DNA from: GCA-002708315 sp963676635
Lineage (GTDB): Bacteria > Bacteroidota > Bacteroidia > Bacteroidales > F082
Direction: 5' to 3'
DNA length: 64,000 bases
Assembly: GCA_963676635.1 (NCBI GenBank)
Contig: OY781105.1
Span: 1,922,001-1,986,000, forward strand
Shown here: positions 46,867 to 56,033 of the stretch, in pieces
How the letters are laid out: the number at the start of each line of letters is the position of its first letter
How positions within the stretch are numbered: the stretch's first letter is position 1
Program-made: the position numbers and the translations under genes
The notes under the pieces: generated by a model
Databases searched by the model: none
Seen by the model: the letters and a program-made list of their open reading frames with translations, nothing else
Told to the model about the DNA's origin: nothing

Positions 46867-47612
46867 TAAAATATTAACTCAAAATTGAATTTCTTAAGAC
46901 GGTATTATTGGCACTTTTTGATAAGCTGAGGGGGGGGTACCGGATTTTTCGGAAATTTCGATGTGTGTAGGATAATTTAAATTCTATCGTCATCAGTAAT
47001 TAATTAGATTTCAGTGCAATAAAAAAATGTGTGTAAGATGTGACAGTAGCTACTATAAATATTAGCAATTTTGTTTGTTTGTCCTGCGCGTTATTAAGTT
47101 TTATAATATATACTACGTATATATTATAACCCCAAAAAACAGTCTTCCACAATATGAAAACTACCTACACACCTACACAAAATTACTTTTTGACGGCTTG
47201 TATCTCTTTATTGACGGGGATTGTAGAGGGTGACAGATCTTTTGCAAAGAAACATCTTTTGCGTCACGTTTTGGATTTTATGCGTTTTTTTGAAAATGGG
47301 GTTAACACTTCTAAAATCTATTCGAATGATATAAAATGCAATTGAAAATAGTCATTTTTTTCTCAAAATTGACAAAAATCACTATTTAAACATCTATCTG
47401 ATTTTGAGACATTAAAATAGTGATTCCTATAGGGTAGTCAAAAAGTGAGAAAACTCATAAAAATAAAAAGCGGACAAATGCGGACAATACCGGACAAGGC
47501 CTGTCAACACTGTAATTTGTATGAAAATATATTGTAAATTTGCTGTGAGTTATTTTTATAAAAGTACTTATTAACCGATGATAAACTCAATTATTAACTG
47601 ATATTTACGCAA
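46867..47612. other. Gene-poor region between two inverted decamer arrays
   Basis: About 750 bases without a convincing gene. It holds a tract of eight G residues at about 46930-46937, an AT palindrome near 47108-47125 (TATATACTACGTATATA-like) and a short frame at 47154-47345 (63 residues, TACISLLTGIVEGD) that resembles nothing known and may be spurious. Confidence 0.5.
47471..47500 (-). repeat. Decamer array GTCCG, inverted orientation
   Basis: On the plus strand three 10-base units begin CGGACAAATG, CGGACAATAC and CGGACAAGGC. Their complements match the GTCCG units of 46781-46830, so the two arrays face each other across about 640 bases. Confidence 0.82.
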
Positions 47613-48029
47613 GTGAAATATAAAGTCATATATGCTTCTTTTTATCTGGTAATTACCATGATCATTAGTATGGTTATTTATTCATGCTATTCTAAAAAAA
47701 TGAATGGTGATAAGCTAAAATCAAAACTCAATCTCTCAATGGTATCTTATGAGAGTGATGTAGTATCCTTGACTTTAACAACAAGATATTCATTAGATAC
47801 ACTTTCAATTTTTGACAATATAAAGGTTTTTATACGTCCACGTGGTATGGAACAAAACACGTGGAACCGCCACAGCTTAGACCTCGATGGCGCTTCGAAT
47901 GATATTGATAAGTTTATGGATTGTGGCTTTTTTCTTTCTTTCGATAAATTTAACGCTACTGAAATAACGGAGGCTGATGTTTTATACCAGGCATGTGTTA
48001 TTCATAAGAAGTTGCTTTATCCTCCATAA
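47613..48029 (+). CDS. Hypothetical membrane-anchored or lipoprotein-like protein
   Basis: Unrecognised, 138 residues, with a GTG start (KYKVIYASFYLVITM). Residues about 4-26 are hydrophobic and end VIYSCYSKK, which could be either a membrane anchor or a signal peptide with a weak lipobox at Cys25. The rest has beta-like character (VVSLTLTTRYSLDTLSIF, KVFIRPRG) and two further cysteines. It stands alone in a gene-poor region between repeat arrays, with no operon partner. Codon use looks ordinary for the window. Confidence 0.5.
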   Translation: MKYKVIYASFYLVITMIISMVIYSCYSKKMNGDKLKSKLNLSMVSYESDVVSLTLTTRYSLDTLSIFDNIKVFIRPRGMEQNTWNRHSLDLDGASNDIDKFMDCGFFLSFDKFNATEITEADVLYQACVIHKKLLYPP

Positions 48030-48453
48030 TTTTACATAATTAACATACAAGGGGCTATTTGCCCGGGATTGAGTTATTTTGTTCATAGGGATTGAATCCG
48101 CCAGTAGGCAGACCAAGGATGGATTTTATGCCTCTTACAGAGGGGAGTTTCATTATCAAAATGAAAATTATCACTTGTTCGAGCAAGCATTATCACAAGT
48201 GAAACCAACTGTTATCACAAGTGAAAAGAAGTGATATCACTTGTGGTAAGTGTTGGTGACACTTGTTGTAATTGGAAGTAAAGATTTACAAGAAGACAGG
48301 ATTTCACGAAAAAAACTCTCCTTATTCTCTTCAAGATAACCACACCGCCATTCAATTAAGCAAACAATAAACTATTGGTAATAGTAAATTAACCTGTGTA
48401 TACCATCAACTACCTAATATTGAACATTTTTTATAATAATCAATGTAGGGAAA
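48030..48453. other. Upstream region of the PHP-glycosyltransferase gene
   Basis: About 420 bases without a gene. It contains a five-unit 22-bp-period array at 48168-48266, listed separately. No TAnnTTTG box was found close to the ATG at 48454. Confidence 0.5.
48168..48266. repeat. Five-unit 22-bp array around CACAAGTG/CACTTGTG
   Basis: Related words start at 48168 (TTATCACTTGT), 48190 and 48212 (both TTATCACAAGTGAAA), 48234 (ATATCACTTGTG) and 48256 (GTGACACTTGT), exactly 22 bp apart. CACAAGTG and CACTTGTG are reverse complements, so the half-sites occur in both orientations. The spacing equals that of the array at 28021-28172. Confidence 0.82.
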
Positions 48454-51108
48454 ATGAAGAATGATTATACAAGTTTCTTCGAGGAGTTACAAGAAGGATT
48501 AAAAGATCTGACTAAAAACGGCAATAGTCTGGATACCAGAAACACATTAAAGATAGATTTACATTGTCATGATTACAATAGTAACAAACCTGATGAAATA
48601 TTAGGCAGAATACTTAATGTTCCTGAAACATGGCTGCCATCAGAAACTCTTATACAAAAACTGGAAAATAATGGTTGTAATGCATTTACCATTACAAATC
48701 ACAATAATGCACTATCTTGTTGGGAATTAAAAGATAAAGGTCTCGATATTCTATCTGGTGCTGAATTCACATGTACTGTTCCGGATTTTAAAACCAGCAT
48801 ACATGTATTGGCATACGGGTTTAATCAGAAACAAGAGAAAACCCTTAACAAGCTACGTAACAATATCTACTATTTCCAGGAATATGCCCTCGAAAATGAT
48901 ATACCAACAGCATGGGCTCATCCACTATATTTCTATTCCGCCAAGGGTATGCCTCCAATGGATTTTTTTAACAAAACTGCCCTTTTATTCGAACGGTTTG
49001 AGGTTATCAACGGCCAACGCGACACATGGCAGAACCTTCTTACGCATAGCTGGCTTAATACACTATCACCGGAAAAGATTGATGATTACACAAAGAAATA
49101 CGATATCAAGCCCTCCTATTTTTGTAAAGATCCTTATAAGAAAAGTTATATTGGTGGCTCCGACAGCCACATGGGTATTTTTGCTGGGTTAACCGGAACG
49201 AAGCTTTATATTAACGGACTGAGTGTAAGAAAAGATGAAGAGTCAGTATCGGAACTGGCTTTGGATGCCATAAAGAATGGTAATACTTATCCTTTTGGTG
49301 GAGATAATAACAGCGACAAAATGGCCATTGCCTTCCTTGATTATGTTTGCCAGATAGCTCTTAATCACAAAGATCCTGGGCTGATGCGTATAGCTCTGCA
49401 TAAAGGTTCTTATCAGGATAAGCTCTTGGCTCTTTTGGTTACTAACTCCTTCGGTGAATTGAGGAAGCATAAAGTAACCATGAAATTTATTGAGCTCTTT
49501 CATAAGAGCTTTCTTGGTATCTCACCTCATTTTACTAAAAAATGGTTCATTCCTTCTGTTTATAAACCTGTATTTGATGATACAAAGAAAATAGCTGTAT
49601 CGCACAAAGTTAAACCGGATGATATTGTTAATAGCTATAACAACGCCATATATTCAATAAACAACCAGTTAAATAAAGTATTTGCATCCAGACTTCAGGA
49701 TAAAATACAAAAGATGGTCTCTGCTGGTGATTTTAATGACTTCGAACTTAACACACTAGTTAACAAGCTTGAGCTACCTTCTGAATTGAGATCTTATCTT
49801 GACAACAAACATGAAGTACAAAATAAAAAGATCTCAAAACCTAATATTAACAAATTCCTCGATGGCTTAAGCTTCCCTTTTCTTGCATCTTCTCTTATTC
49901 TTGCTGCCAATTTCACCTCTGCGAGGGTAATGTATAATACAAGAACTTTACTGAATAAATTTACCGAGCTAACCGGGAAATACAAGCACCCTAATCGCAT
50001 GCTTTGGCTAACAGATACTTTTGAAGATAACAACGGTGTTTCAATGGTGTTACAGTCTGTATTAAAGAATGTCCGTGAAAACAATCTGCCAATTGATATT
50101 CTTATTGCCAGTGATAATCTGCAATCTGAACCTAACCTTGTTGTAATAAAGCCTCTTTCAATAATCGATCTGCCTGTTTATGCCACCCAGCCGTTACGCA
50201 TTCCAAATTTCATGGAAATACATAAACTTTTCCTTGATGGAGGATATGACCGTATAATTGTGTCCACTGAAGGTCCTATGAGTTTAGCAGCATTATATCT
50301 CAAATATGCCTTTAGTATTCCTGCATATTTTTACATCCATACCGACTGGATGGTTTTTGCAAAAAAAACACTGGGTCTGGAGAAATCCGGACTAAGCAGA
50401 CTCAGAAGGATTCTTAGAACTCTCTACAATAACTTCGATGGCATCTTTGTGCTGAACTCTGATCAACGCAAGTGGCTTACTGGAAAACAGATGAATCTCA
50501 ATCCATCAATTGTTTACCATACTTCACACTGGGTTGACGATAATATTTTCCCTAGAGAATCCAACAAAAAGCATGTTTTCAATATTGACAACAACTGCCC
50601 TGTTATGCTTTACGCCGGAAGAGTTAGCAAAGAAAAAGGAGTAAACGACCTGCAAAATGTCTTTTACTCCGTAAAGGAAAATATCCCTGATGTAAAGCTT
50701 GTTGTAGCAGGTACAGGACCCTATCTGGAGAAATTAAAGAAAAAAATACCTGAAGCCATTTTCATGGGATGGGTTAATCACAACCAGCTCCCGGATATAT
50801 ACAGCTCAGCAGATATCCTTCTGCTTCCTTCAAAATTCGATACCTTTAGTATGGTTGTCCTTGAAGCTCTGTCATGCGGAACACCCGTGGCTGCATACAA
50901 TAACAAAGGTCCGAAAGATATTATAATACATAATAAATCAGGGTACCTGATTAAAAATCATAAGGAAATGGCTTATAAGGTTTTCAGGTTTTTTGAAGAC
51001 ATAGAAATTCAGCAGAAGATGAAAAAATTTGCCCTGGAGAGAGCAAAAGAATATAACTCCGAAAAAATAATGAATCAGTTATTAACCGATGTAAACCTTG
51101 TAGAGTAA
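48454..51108 (+). CDS. PHP-domain phosphoesterase fused to a GT4 glycosyltransferase
   Basis: An 884-residue cytoplasmic fusion protein. Residues about 30-280 form a PHP metal-dependent phosphoesterase domain: DLHCHD (His37, His39), TITNHNN, the acidic GAEFTC, the histidine in AHPL and GGSDSHMG. Residues about 280-490 are a helical linker. Residues about 505-880 are a GT-B glycosyltransferase of family 4, with DNNGVSMVLQSVL at the acceptor side, VMLYAGRVSKEKGVNDL and the donor-site motif FDTFSMVVLEALSCGTPVAA. The GT half would transfer a sugar from a nucleotide donor and the PHP half may hydrolyse a phosphate ester or phosphodiester. The GH13 glucosidase gene begins 5 bases later. The combination suggests storage or surface glycan metabolism, or glycolipid work; the substrate is unknown. 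Confidence 0.87.
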   Translation: MKNDYTSFFEELQEGLKDLTKNGNSLDTRNTLKIDLHCHDYNSNKPDEILGRILNVPETWLPSETLIQKLENNGCNAFTITNHNNALSCWELKDKGLDILSGAEFTCTVPDFKTSIHVLAYGFNQKQEKTLNKLRNNIYYFQEYALENDIPTAWAHPLYFYSAKGMPPMDFFNKTALLFERFEVINGQRDTWQNLLTHSWLNTLSPEKIDDYTKKYDIKPSYFCKDPYKKSYIGGSDSHMGIFAGLTGTKLYINGLSVRKDEESVSELALDAIKNGNTYPFGGDNNSDKMAIAFLDYVCQIALNHKDPGLMRIALHKGSYQDKLLALLVTNSFGELRKHKVTMKFIELFHKSFLGISPHFTKKWFIPSVYKPVFDDTKKIAVSHKVKPDDIVNSYNNAIYSINNQLNKVFASRLQDKIQKMVSAGDFNDFELNTLVNKLELPSELRSYLDNKHEVQNKKISKPNINKFLDGLSFPFLASSLILAANFTSARVMYNTRTLLNKFTELTGKYKHPNRMLWLTDTFEDNNGVSMVLQSVLKNVRENNLPIDILIASDNLQSEPNLVVIKPLSIIDLPVYATQPLRIPNFMEIHKLFLDGGYDRIIVSTEGPMSLAALYLKYAFSIPAYFYIHTDWMVFAKKTLGLEKSGLSRLRRILRTLYNNFDGIFVLNSDQRKWLTGKQMNLNPSIVYHTSHWVDDNIFPRESNKKHVFNIDNNCPVMLYAGRVSKEKGVNDLQNVFYSVKENIPDVKLVVAGTGPYLEKLKKKIPEAIFMGWVNHNQLPDIYSSADILLLPSKFDTFSMVVLEALSCGTPVAAYNNKGPKDIIIHNKSGYLIKNHKEMAYKVFRFFEDIEIQQKMKKFALERAKEYNSEKIMNQLLTDVNLVE

Positions 51109-51113
51109 TAAAT

Positions 51114-52763
51114 ATGGAAAATAATAATGACAGCATGTGGTGGAAACATGGAGTTGTATATCATATTTATCCCAGAAGCTTTTGCGACTCCAATAACGAT
51201 GGTAATGGTGACTTAAAAGGGATAATTTCAAAATTGCCTTATCTCTCCAACCTTGGCATTGATGCCATATGGCTCTCTCCCATTTACGATTCACCAATGC
51301 TTGACAATGGATATGATGTAAGAGATTACCGGAAAATCAACATCATTTTCGGTAATATGGATGATTTTAAAGAATTACTTCATCAGGCGCATTCAATGAA
51401 TATAAGAATCATTATGGACATGATTCTTAACCATACTTCTGACCAGCATCCATGGTTTATTGAGTCACGATCATCTGTTAATAGTCCCAAACGCGACTGG
51501 TACCTTTGGAAGAAGGGAAGAAAAAACAGATTTACTCCAAACAATTGGAGGTCGGCTTTCGGCGGCAGTGCCTGGGAGTACGATAAAGCTTCAGGTCATT
51601 ATTATATGCATACATTCCTCAAGGAGCAACCTGACCTTAACTGGAGAAATAAAGAGCTAAGAAAACAGATCTATAAAGAGATGAAATTATGGCTTGACAT
51701 GGGTGTGGATGGTTTCAGACTGGATGTTATTAATATGATTGTTAAAGATAAGAAATATCGTAATAATCCATCTTTTATTAAACTGTTATTTCCTAAAAAC
51801 AAAATACTAAGCCGCAACAGACCAAAGTCGTATAAAATTGTTCGAAAACTACGCCAGATAGTAAATCAATATCCTGAAAAAGCCCTGATTGGTGAGATAT
51901 ATAATACACCCCCGGGTGATTCTCAATTGGTAGCTTCATATTTGGGAAATGGCACCGATAGTCTTAATATGGCTTTCGACTTTTCACTCTTCTTCAAAGG
52001 ATGGAGTGCAAAAAAATATTACGATTCCATCAGTTCCGTTTATTCCGAGCTACCTGAGAAAGGATGGCCATGCTTTGTATTTTCCAATCACGATCTCAGC
52101 AGAAGCATAAGCAGATTTAAAAGCTACAGCAATGAAAAAGCACTTCTGGCTGCTGTTCTTTTACTAACACTCAGAGGCACTCCTTTTATATATTATGGTG
52201 AAGAACTCGGGATGAAAAGTATTAAGCTCAGAAAATCACAAATAAATGATCCTCTGGGGAAAAAACTATGGCCTTTCTATAAAGGTCGTGATTCTTCCAG
52301 ATCACCAATGCAATGGGACAATACCAGATATGCAGGCTTCTCGGAAACAGAACCATGGTTGCCTTTATCACCAGATCATGAAACAGATAATGTTAAAACT
52401 GAATCAGAAAATTCCCGTTCTATTCTTAATAATTATATATCACTTATCAAACTGCGAAAGAAATATCCATCCTTGTCGAAAGGTGAATGGGAGCCGTTTG
52501 TTAAAGGTGAAAATAATATTATTGCGTATCACAGGGTTTATGATAATGAACGTGTTACTGTTGCCATTAACTTTAGCTCAAAACCCAGCTCGTTTAAACT
52601 CAGATACAAACAATACAGATTTCTATATACCACACACCCTGAAACACTTAGCAGGCTTACAAGCACAACTCTTTTACTTATGCCTTTTCAGGCAATAATT
52701 CTACAGGTGTTAGGTATTGATATCAAATCAACTGAAGACCACAAGGTAACATTGAAAATCTAA
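51114..52763 (+). CDS. GH13 alpha-glucosidase (oligo-1,6-glucosidase type)
   Basis: A 549-residue cytoplasmic glycoside hydrolase; no signal peptide. Family GH13 regions: HIYPRSFCDSNNDGNGDLKG (calcium loop of the oligoglucosidase group), DMILNHTS, DGFRLDV with nucleophile Asp204, GEIY with acid/base Glu261 and FSNHD with Asp327. Region QPDLNWRN is typical of alpha-glucosidases of subfamilies such as 23, 30 and 31. The residue after the nucleophile is valine, which in characterised enzymes goes with alpha-1,6 rather than alpha-1,4 preference. It releases glucose from the non-reducing ends of short alpha-glucans. It is co-transcribed with the PHP/GT4 gene. Trehalose- or sucrose-active relatives cannot be fully excluded. 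Confidence 0.9.
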   Translation: MENNNDSMWWKHGVVYHIYPRSFCDSNNDGNGDLKGIISKLPYLSNLGIDAIWLSPIYDSPMLDNGYDVRDYRKINIIFGNMDDFKELLHQAHSMNIRIIMDMILNHTSDQHPWFIESRSSVNSPKRDWYLWKKGRKNRFTPNNWRSAFGGSAWEYDKASGHYYMHTFLKEQPDLNWRNKELRKQIYKEMKLWLDMGVDGFRLDVINMIVKDKKYRNNPSFIKLLFPKNKILSRNRPKSYKIVRKLRQIVNQYPEKALIGEIYNTPPGDSQLVASYLGNGTDSLNMAFDFSLFFKGWSAKKYYDSISSVYSELPEKGWPCFVFSNHDLSRSISRFKSYSNEKALLAAVLLLTLRGTPFIYYGEELGMKSIKLRKSQINDPLGKKLWPFYKGRDSSRSPMQWDNTRYAGFSETEPWLPLSPDHETDNVKTESENSRSILNNYISLIKLRKKYPSLSKGEWEPFVKGENNIIAYHRVYDNERVTVAINFSSKPSSFKLRYKQYRFLYTTHPETLSRLTSTTLLLMPFQAIILQVLGIDIKSTEDHKVTLKI

Positions 52764-52894
52764 ATAACATAACTGCAACTGTCCAATTATTATTTTGTCG
52801 TTAATTTTTTAGATGATTTTATCTGATTAATCATTATATAAAGTAAACTTAATAAACTTTTAATATATTTTAAGTTTCCTGAGTTTGATTTTAT

Positions 52895-52902
52895 TACCTT
52901 TG
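52895..52902 (+). promoter_or_regulatory. -7 box of the efflux operon
   Basis: TACCTTTG matches TAnnTTTG and lies 28 bases before the tolC-like ATG at 52931. The upstream sequence has no exact TTTG at 19-22 bases. As TetR is encoded in the operon, this is where its operator would be expected, but no clear dyad was seen. Confidence 0.45.
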
Positions 52903-52930
52903 CCGACTTTAAACAAAAAAAATACAATAT

Positions 52931-54268
52931 ATGAATAAGTACTTCTTCCTGACAACGTTACTGTTATTATTTCTAACAGGGCAAACATTTGCACAGGATA
53001 CATATAAAATGACTCTGGAGCAGGCTATTAATTATGCTATGGAGCATAACTACGATATACAGAGTGCAGAGAAAGATATCGAAGCAGCAAAAAAGAAAGT
53101 AACCGAATCAACATCTATTGGTTTGCCTCAAATTAACGGGATGATAACATACGACGACAATATGATGTTGCCTGTTATGATTATTCCCGATTTCCAGGAC
53201 CCGTCTAAAACAATGGAGTTAAAATTCGGTACTAAATACGATGCAGCAGCGGCAGCTTCTATCTCACAATTGCTGTTCAGCGGTGAGTATATTGTTGGAT
53301 TACAAGCAGCAAAAAAATACCTTGAGCAAACTCACGCAACATTCTTTAAAAGTAAAATTGAAGTAAGGCAACTTGTTTCCAACTCATATTATTCAGTTTT
53401 ATCAGCAATTGAAGGACTACGTATTGTTGACTCTACCCTAACAATAACAAGCAAGCTTGCTGAAGAAACAAGAATAGTATATGAAGCCGGTCTTGCTGAA
53501 GATATTGATGTGGATCAATTGGATTTGCTGGTTGCAGATCTGGAAGCATCCAATATATATCTAAAAAACCAACTTATTCTGGCTAATGCCTTTCTGAAGT
53601 TTTACATTGGTGTTAATGATAACGACAGTATTATATTAACTGACCACATGGAAGACTTAATCGCCGAAAGGCATAACTCAAATATTGTTACTGACCCTTT
53701 TAATGTACAACAAAACACAGACTATGTTTCTTTAATAAAGCAAAAAGAGCTGGGATGGCTTAATGTTAAGCTGGCCAAATCAGCATATATGCCCAGTCTT
53801 TCTGCCAATCTAAATTATCAAACACAAGCACAGCGGGAAGAATGGGATTTCTTTCAATCAGGAAAACCATGGTTTCAGAGCTCAATATTCACTGTTTCTA
53901 TGTCAATACCAATTTTCTCCAGCGGACAACGCTGGGCAAAAGTAAAACAAGCTCAGATTGACTACGAGAAAATAAATATTGCGCAGAAAAAACTAACAAC
54001 ACAGCTGAAACTCCAATACAAAAGTGCCAGAAGTGAGTATGTTAACGCTTATATGGTATATGAGAACAAAGCTAAGAACAGAAAAACGGCTGAGAAGATA
54101 TACCTTAAAACGGCACAAAAATATACCGAAGGGATGTCAACAAGTCTCGACTTGCTAAACACTCACAATCAGTTTCTTGACGCTGAAAATCAATACATAA
54201 ATTCTGCTCTCACCCTGTTACAGAAAGGTGAGGAACTAGAGAAAATACTAACTAAATACCATAAATAG
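52931..54268 (+). CDS. TolC-family outer-membrane efflux protein
   Basis: A 445-residue outer-membrane channel protein. Signal peptide 1-22 (LLLLFLTGQTFAQ). Two outer-membrane-efflux-protein repeats lie at about 28-215 and 240-440, with long coiled-coil segments (AEKDIEAAKKKVTESTSIGL, KVKQAQIDYEKINIAQKK) and beta strands (LSANLNYQTQAQR, SSIFTVSMSIPIFSSGQRW). GLPQINGMITYDDN and the ASISQLLFSGEYIVGLQAA turn are typical. It would carry substrates from the RND pump and adaptor encoded downstream across the outer membrane. The stop codon is 1 base before the TetR gene. Confidence 0.92.
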   Translation: MNKYFFLTTLLLLFLTGQTFAQDTYKMTLEQAINYAMEHNYDIQSAEKDIEAAKKKVTESTSIGLPQINGMITYDDNMMLPVMIIPDFQDPSKTMELKFGTKYDAAAAASISQLLFSGEYIVGLQAAKKYLEQTHATFFKSKIEVRQLVSNSYYSVLSAIEGLRIVDSTLTITSKLAEETRIVYEAGLAEDIDVDQLDLLVADLEASNIYLKNQLILANAFLKFYIGVNDNDSIILTDHMEDLIAERHNSNIVTDPFNVQQNTDYVSLIKQKELGWLNVKLAKSAYMPSLSANLNYQTQAQREEWDFFQSGKPWFQSSIFTVSMSIPIFSSGQRWAKVKQAQIDYEKINIAQKKLTTQLKLQYKSARSEYVNAYMVYENKAKNRKTAEKIYLKTAQKYTEGMSTSLDLLNTHNQFLDAENQYINSALTLLQKGEELEKILTKYHK

Positions 54269-54269
54269 A

Positions 54270-54890
54270 ATGGAAGAAAAACTCGCAAATATAATTGAGA
54301 AAGTTGGGAAGATGTTCCTCGATTATGGTATTAGAGGTGTAACAATGGACGATGTTTGTCATAAACTTGGTATATCAAAGAAAACCCTATATCAATATTT
54401 TGAAGACAAAAGTAAACTTGTGGAGTCTGTTCTTGAAAGCCTCTCCTCTCAACGTTTTGAAGAAATTGAGGAAATGAAATTCAATGGGAATGCTATCGAT
54501 CAGTTACTGATGTATCACAGTATTCAAAAGGAACTTATAAAAGGGCACAAACCTGCTTTTGCTTACGATCTGGAGAAATATTATCCTGATCTTTACGAAA
54601 AATTCCAAAAGCTAAAGCTAGAAAAGATGATTAAGGCTGTTAAACGAAATACCAGTGAAGGTATTGAACAAGGGTTATACAGAAGCGACCTTAATGTTGA
54701 TCTTATAGCACGTCTTACTGTGCAAAGAGCAGAATCAATTATTGACTCTGATTTCTTTACCCATGAAGAGTTTCTTACAACAAACTTGTTTTCAGAAATA
54801 CTCAAATATCATATTTTTGGCATAGTCAGTGACAAAGGCCGTGAAATTGTTAAACAAAGATTACATGAATTTAATACACCTGAAAAATAA
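54270..54890 (+). CDS. TetR/AcrR-family transcriptional regulator
   Basis: A 206-residue cytoplasmic repressor. The helix-turn-helix covers about 15-55 (DYGIRGVTMDDVCHKLGISK, KTLYQYFEDKSKLVESVL), a clear TetR N-terminal domain. The C-terminal part is all helical and presumably binds a ligand. It starts 1 base after the tolC-like stop and is followed 6 bases later by the adaptor gene, so it is translated from within the efflux operon it most likely represses. Induction by a pump substrate is the usual scheme. The ligand is unknown. Confidence 0.9.
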   Translation: MEEKLANIIEKVGKMFLDYGIRGVTMDDVCHKLGISKKTLYQYFEDKSKLVESVLESLSSQRFEEIEEMKFNGNAIDQLLMYHSIQKELIKGHKPAFAYDLEKYYPDLYEKFQKLKLEKMIKAVKRNTSEGIEQGLYRSDLNVDLIARLTVQRAESIIDSDFFTHEEFLTTNLFSEILKYHIFGIVSDKGREIVKQRLHEFNTPEK

Positions 54891-54896
54891 ATAGTT

Positions 54897-56018
54897 ATGA
54901 AAAAATTAATAATATCTATATTATCTCTTGGTATGCTGGCAGCATCATGCTCCGCTCCTGAAAAAGACATCAACGATCAGATAAGAGATTACAACTCACA
55001 AATTACTGACCTTAAAGTAAAAGTTGCCGAACTGGAAAAACAAAACAAAGGCGACTATACCGGGCTAAAAGTACCTGTGAGAGTTGAAACACTAACCACA
55101 CGTCCTTTTAACCACAGCTTTATGGCAAGCGGTGAAATGGAGGCTGTTAATGAAGCTTATATCAGTCCTGAAATAAGCGGACAGATTACTAGCATTCTTG
55201 TTAAAGAAGGTAACAAAGTTAAAAAAGGGCAGCTGCTTGCCAGACTCAACACTGTTATTATTGACAAGAACATTGTTGAAGTGAAAGAACAGCTTACTCT
55301 GGCAGAAACAGTGTATAACAAACAAGCAAACCTTTGGGATCAGAAGATAGGATCAGAAATACAATATCTGGAAGCAAAGAACAACTTTAACAATCTTACA
55401 AACAGATTGGAGTCACTTAATGCACAACGTGATATGGCTTTTGTTAAATCACCAATTGAAGGCATTGTTGAAACCATAAATCTGAAAAAAGGAGAGTTGG
55501 CATCACCGGGGATGCAGTTTATGCAAATAGTTAATATCGACAACCTGCTGGTATCTCTTCAGCTTTCTGAAGCCTACATATCTGCAATTCATGAAGGAGA
55601 CATGGTAACAATAACCTTCCCTGCTTATCCTGATTTGATTTACAACGAGCCTGTTTACAGAATCGGTAATATTATCAACCCGCAAAACAGAACCTTTATC
55701 GCTGAAATAAAAGTAAAGAATAAAAATCATCTTCTCAAACCCAACATGCTTGCAAATGTTACAATTAACGACTACAATGTTGATAATGCCATTGTGGTAC
55801 CTTCAATCCTTATCAAAGAAGATATGACAGGCAAGTTTCTGTTTATGCTCGACACTCTTGATAACAACACCATCGCCGAAAAACATTATATAAAAACCGG
55901 CAGATCGTTCAACGATGTCACAGAGGTTATTGAAGGTCTTGATGTTGGTGATATAATTATAACAGATGGCTACAACAATATTTCCAACGGTTTTGTTGTA
56001 GATATTTTTGAACAATAA
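54897..56018 (+). CDS. RND efflux periplasmic adaptor (membrane fusion) lipoprotein
   Basis: A 373-residue periplasmic adaptor. The signal sequence ends in a lipobox (LAASC, Cys19), so it is probably lipid-anchored. A short coiled coil covers about 27-50 (NDQIRDYNSQITDLKVKVAE). The biotinyl-lipoyl-like halves are EAYISPEISGQITSILVKEG with KVKKGQLLARL, and PIEGIVETINLKKGELASPG, flanking the hairpin at about 120-180. Beta-barrel and membrane-proximal domains follow (LLVSLQLSEAYISAIHEG, AIVVPSILIKED). It links the RND pump to TolC. It is 15 bases upstream of the pump gene. Confidence 0.92.
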   Translation: MKKLIISILSLGMLAASCSAPEKDINDQIRDYNSQITDLKVKVAELEKQNKGDYTGLKVPVRVETLTTRPFNHSFMASGEMEAVNEAYISPEISGQITSILVKEGNKVKKGQLLARLNTVIIDKNIVEVKEQLTLAETVYNKQANLWDQKIGSEIQYLEAKNNFNNLTNRLESLNAQRDMAFVKSPIEGIVETINLKKGELASPGMQFMQIVNIDNLLVSLQLSEAYISAIHEGDMVTITFPAYPDLIYNEPVYRIGNIINPQNRTFIAEIKVKNKNHLLKPNMLANVTINDYNVDNAIVVPSILIKEDMTGKFLFMLDTLDNNTIAEKHYIKTGRSFNDVTEVIEGLDVGDIIITDGYNNISNGFVVDIFEQ

Positions 56019-56033
56019 AACCTGAAGCAAGTT

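Noticed and set aside
47154..47345. Small protein of 63 residues
   Set aside because: No domain, no start signal and a location inside a repeat-rich, gene-poor segment; kept only as a note.
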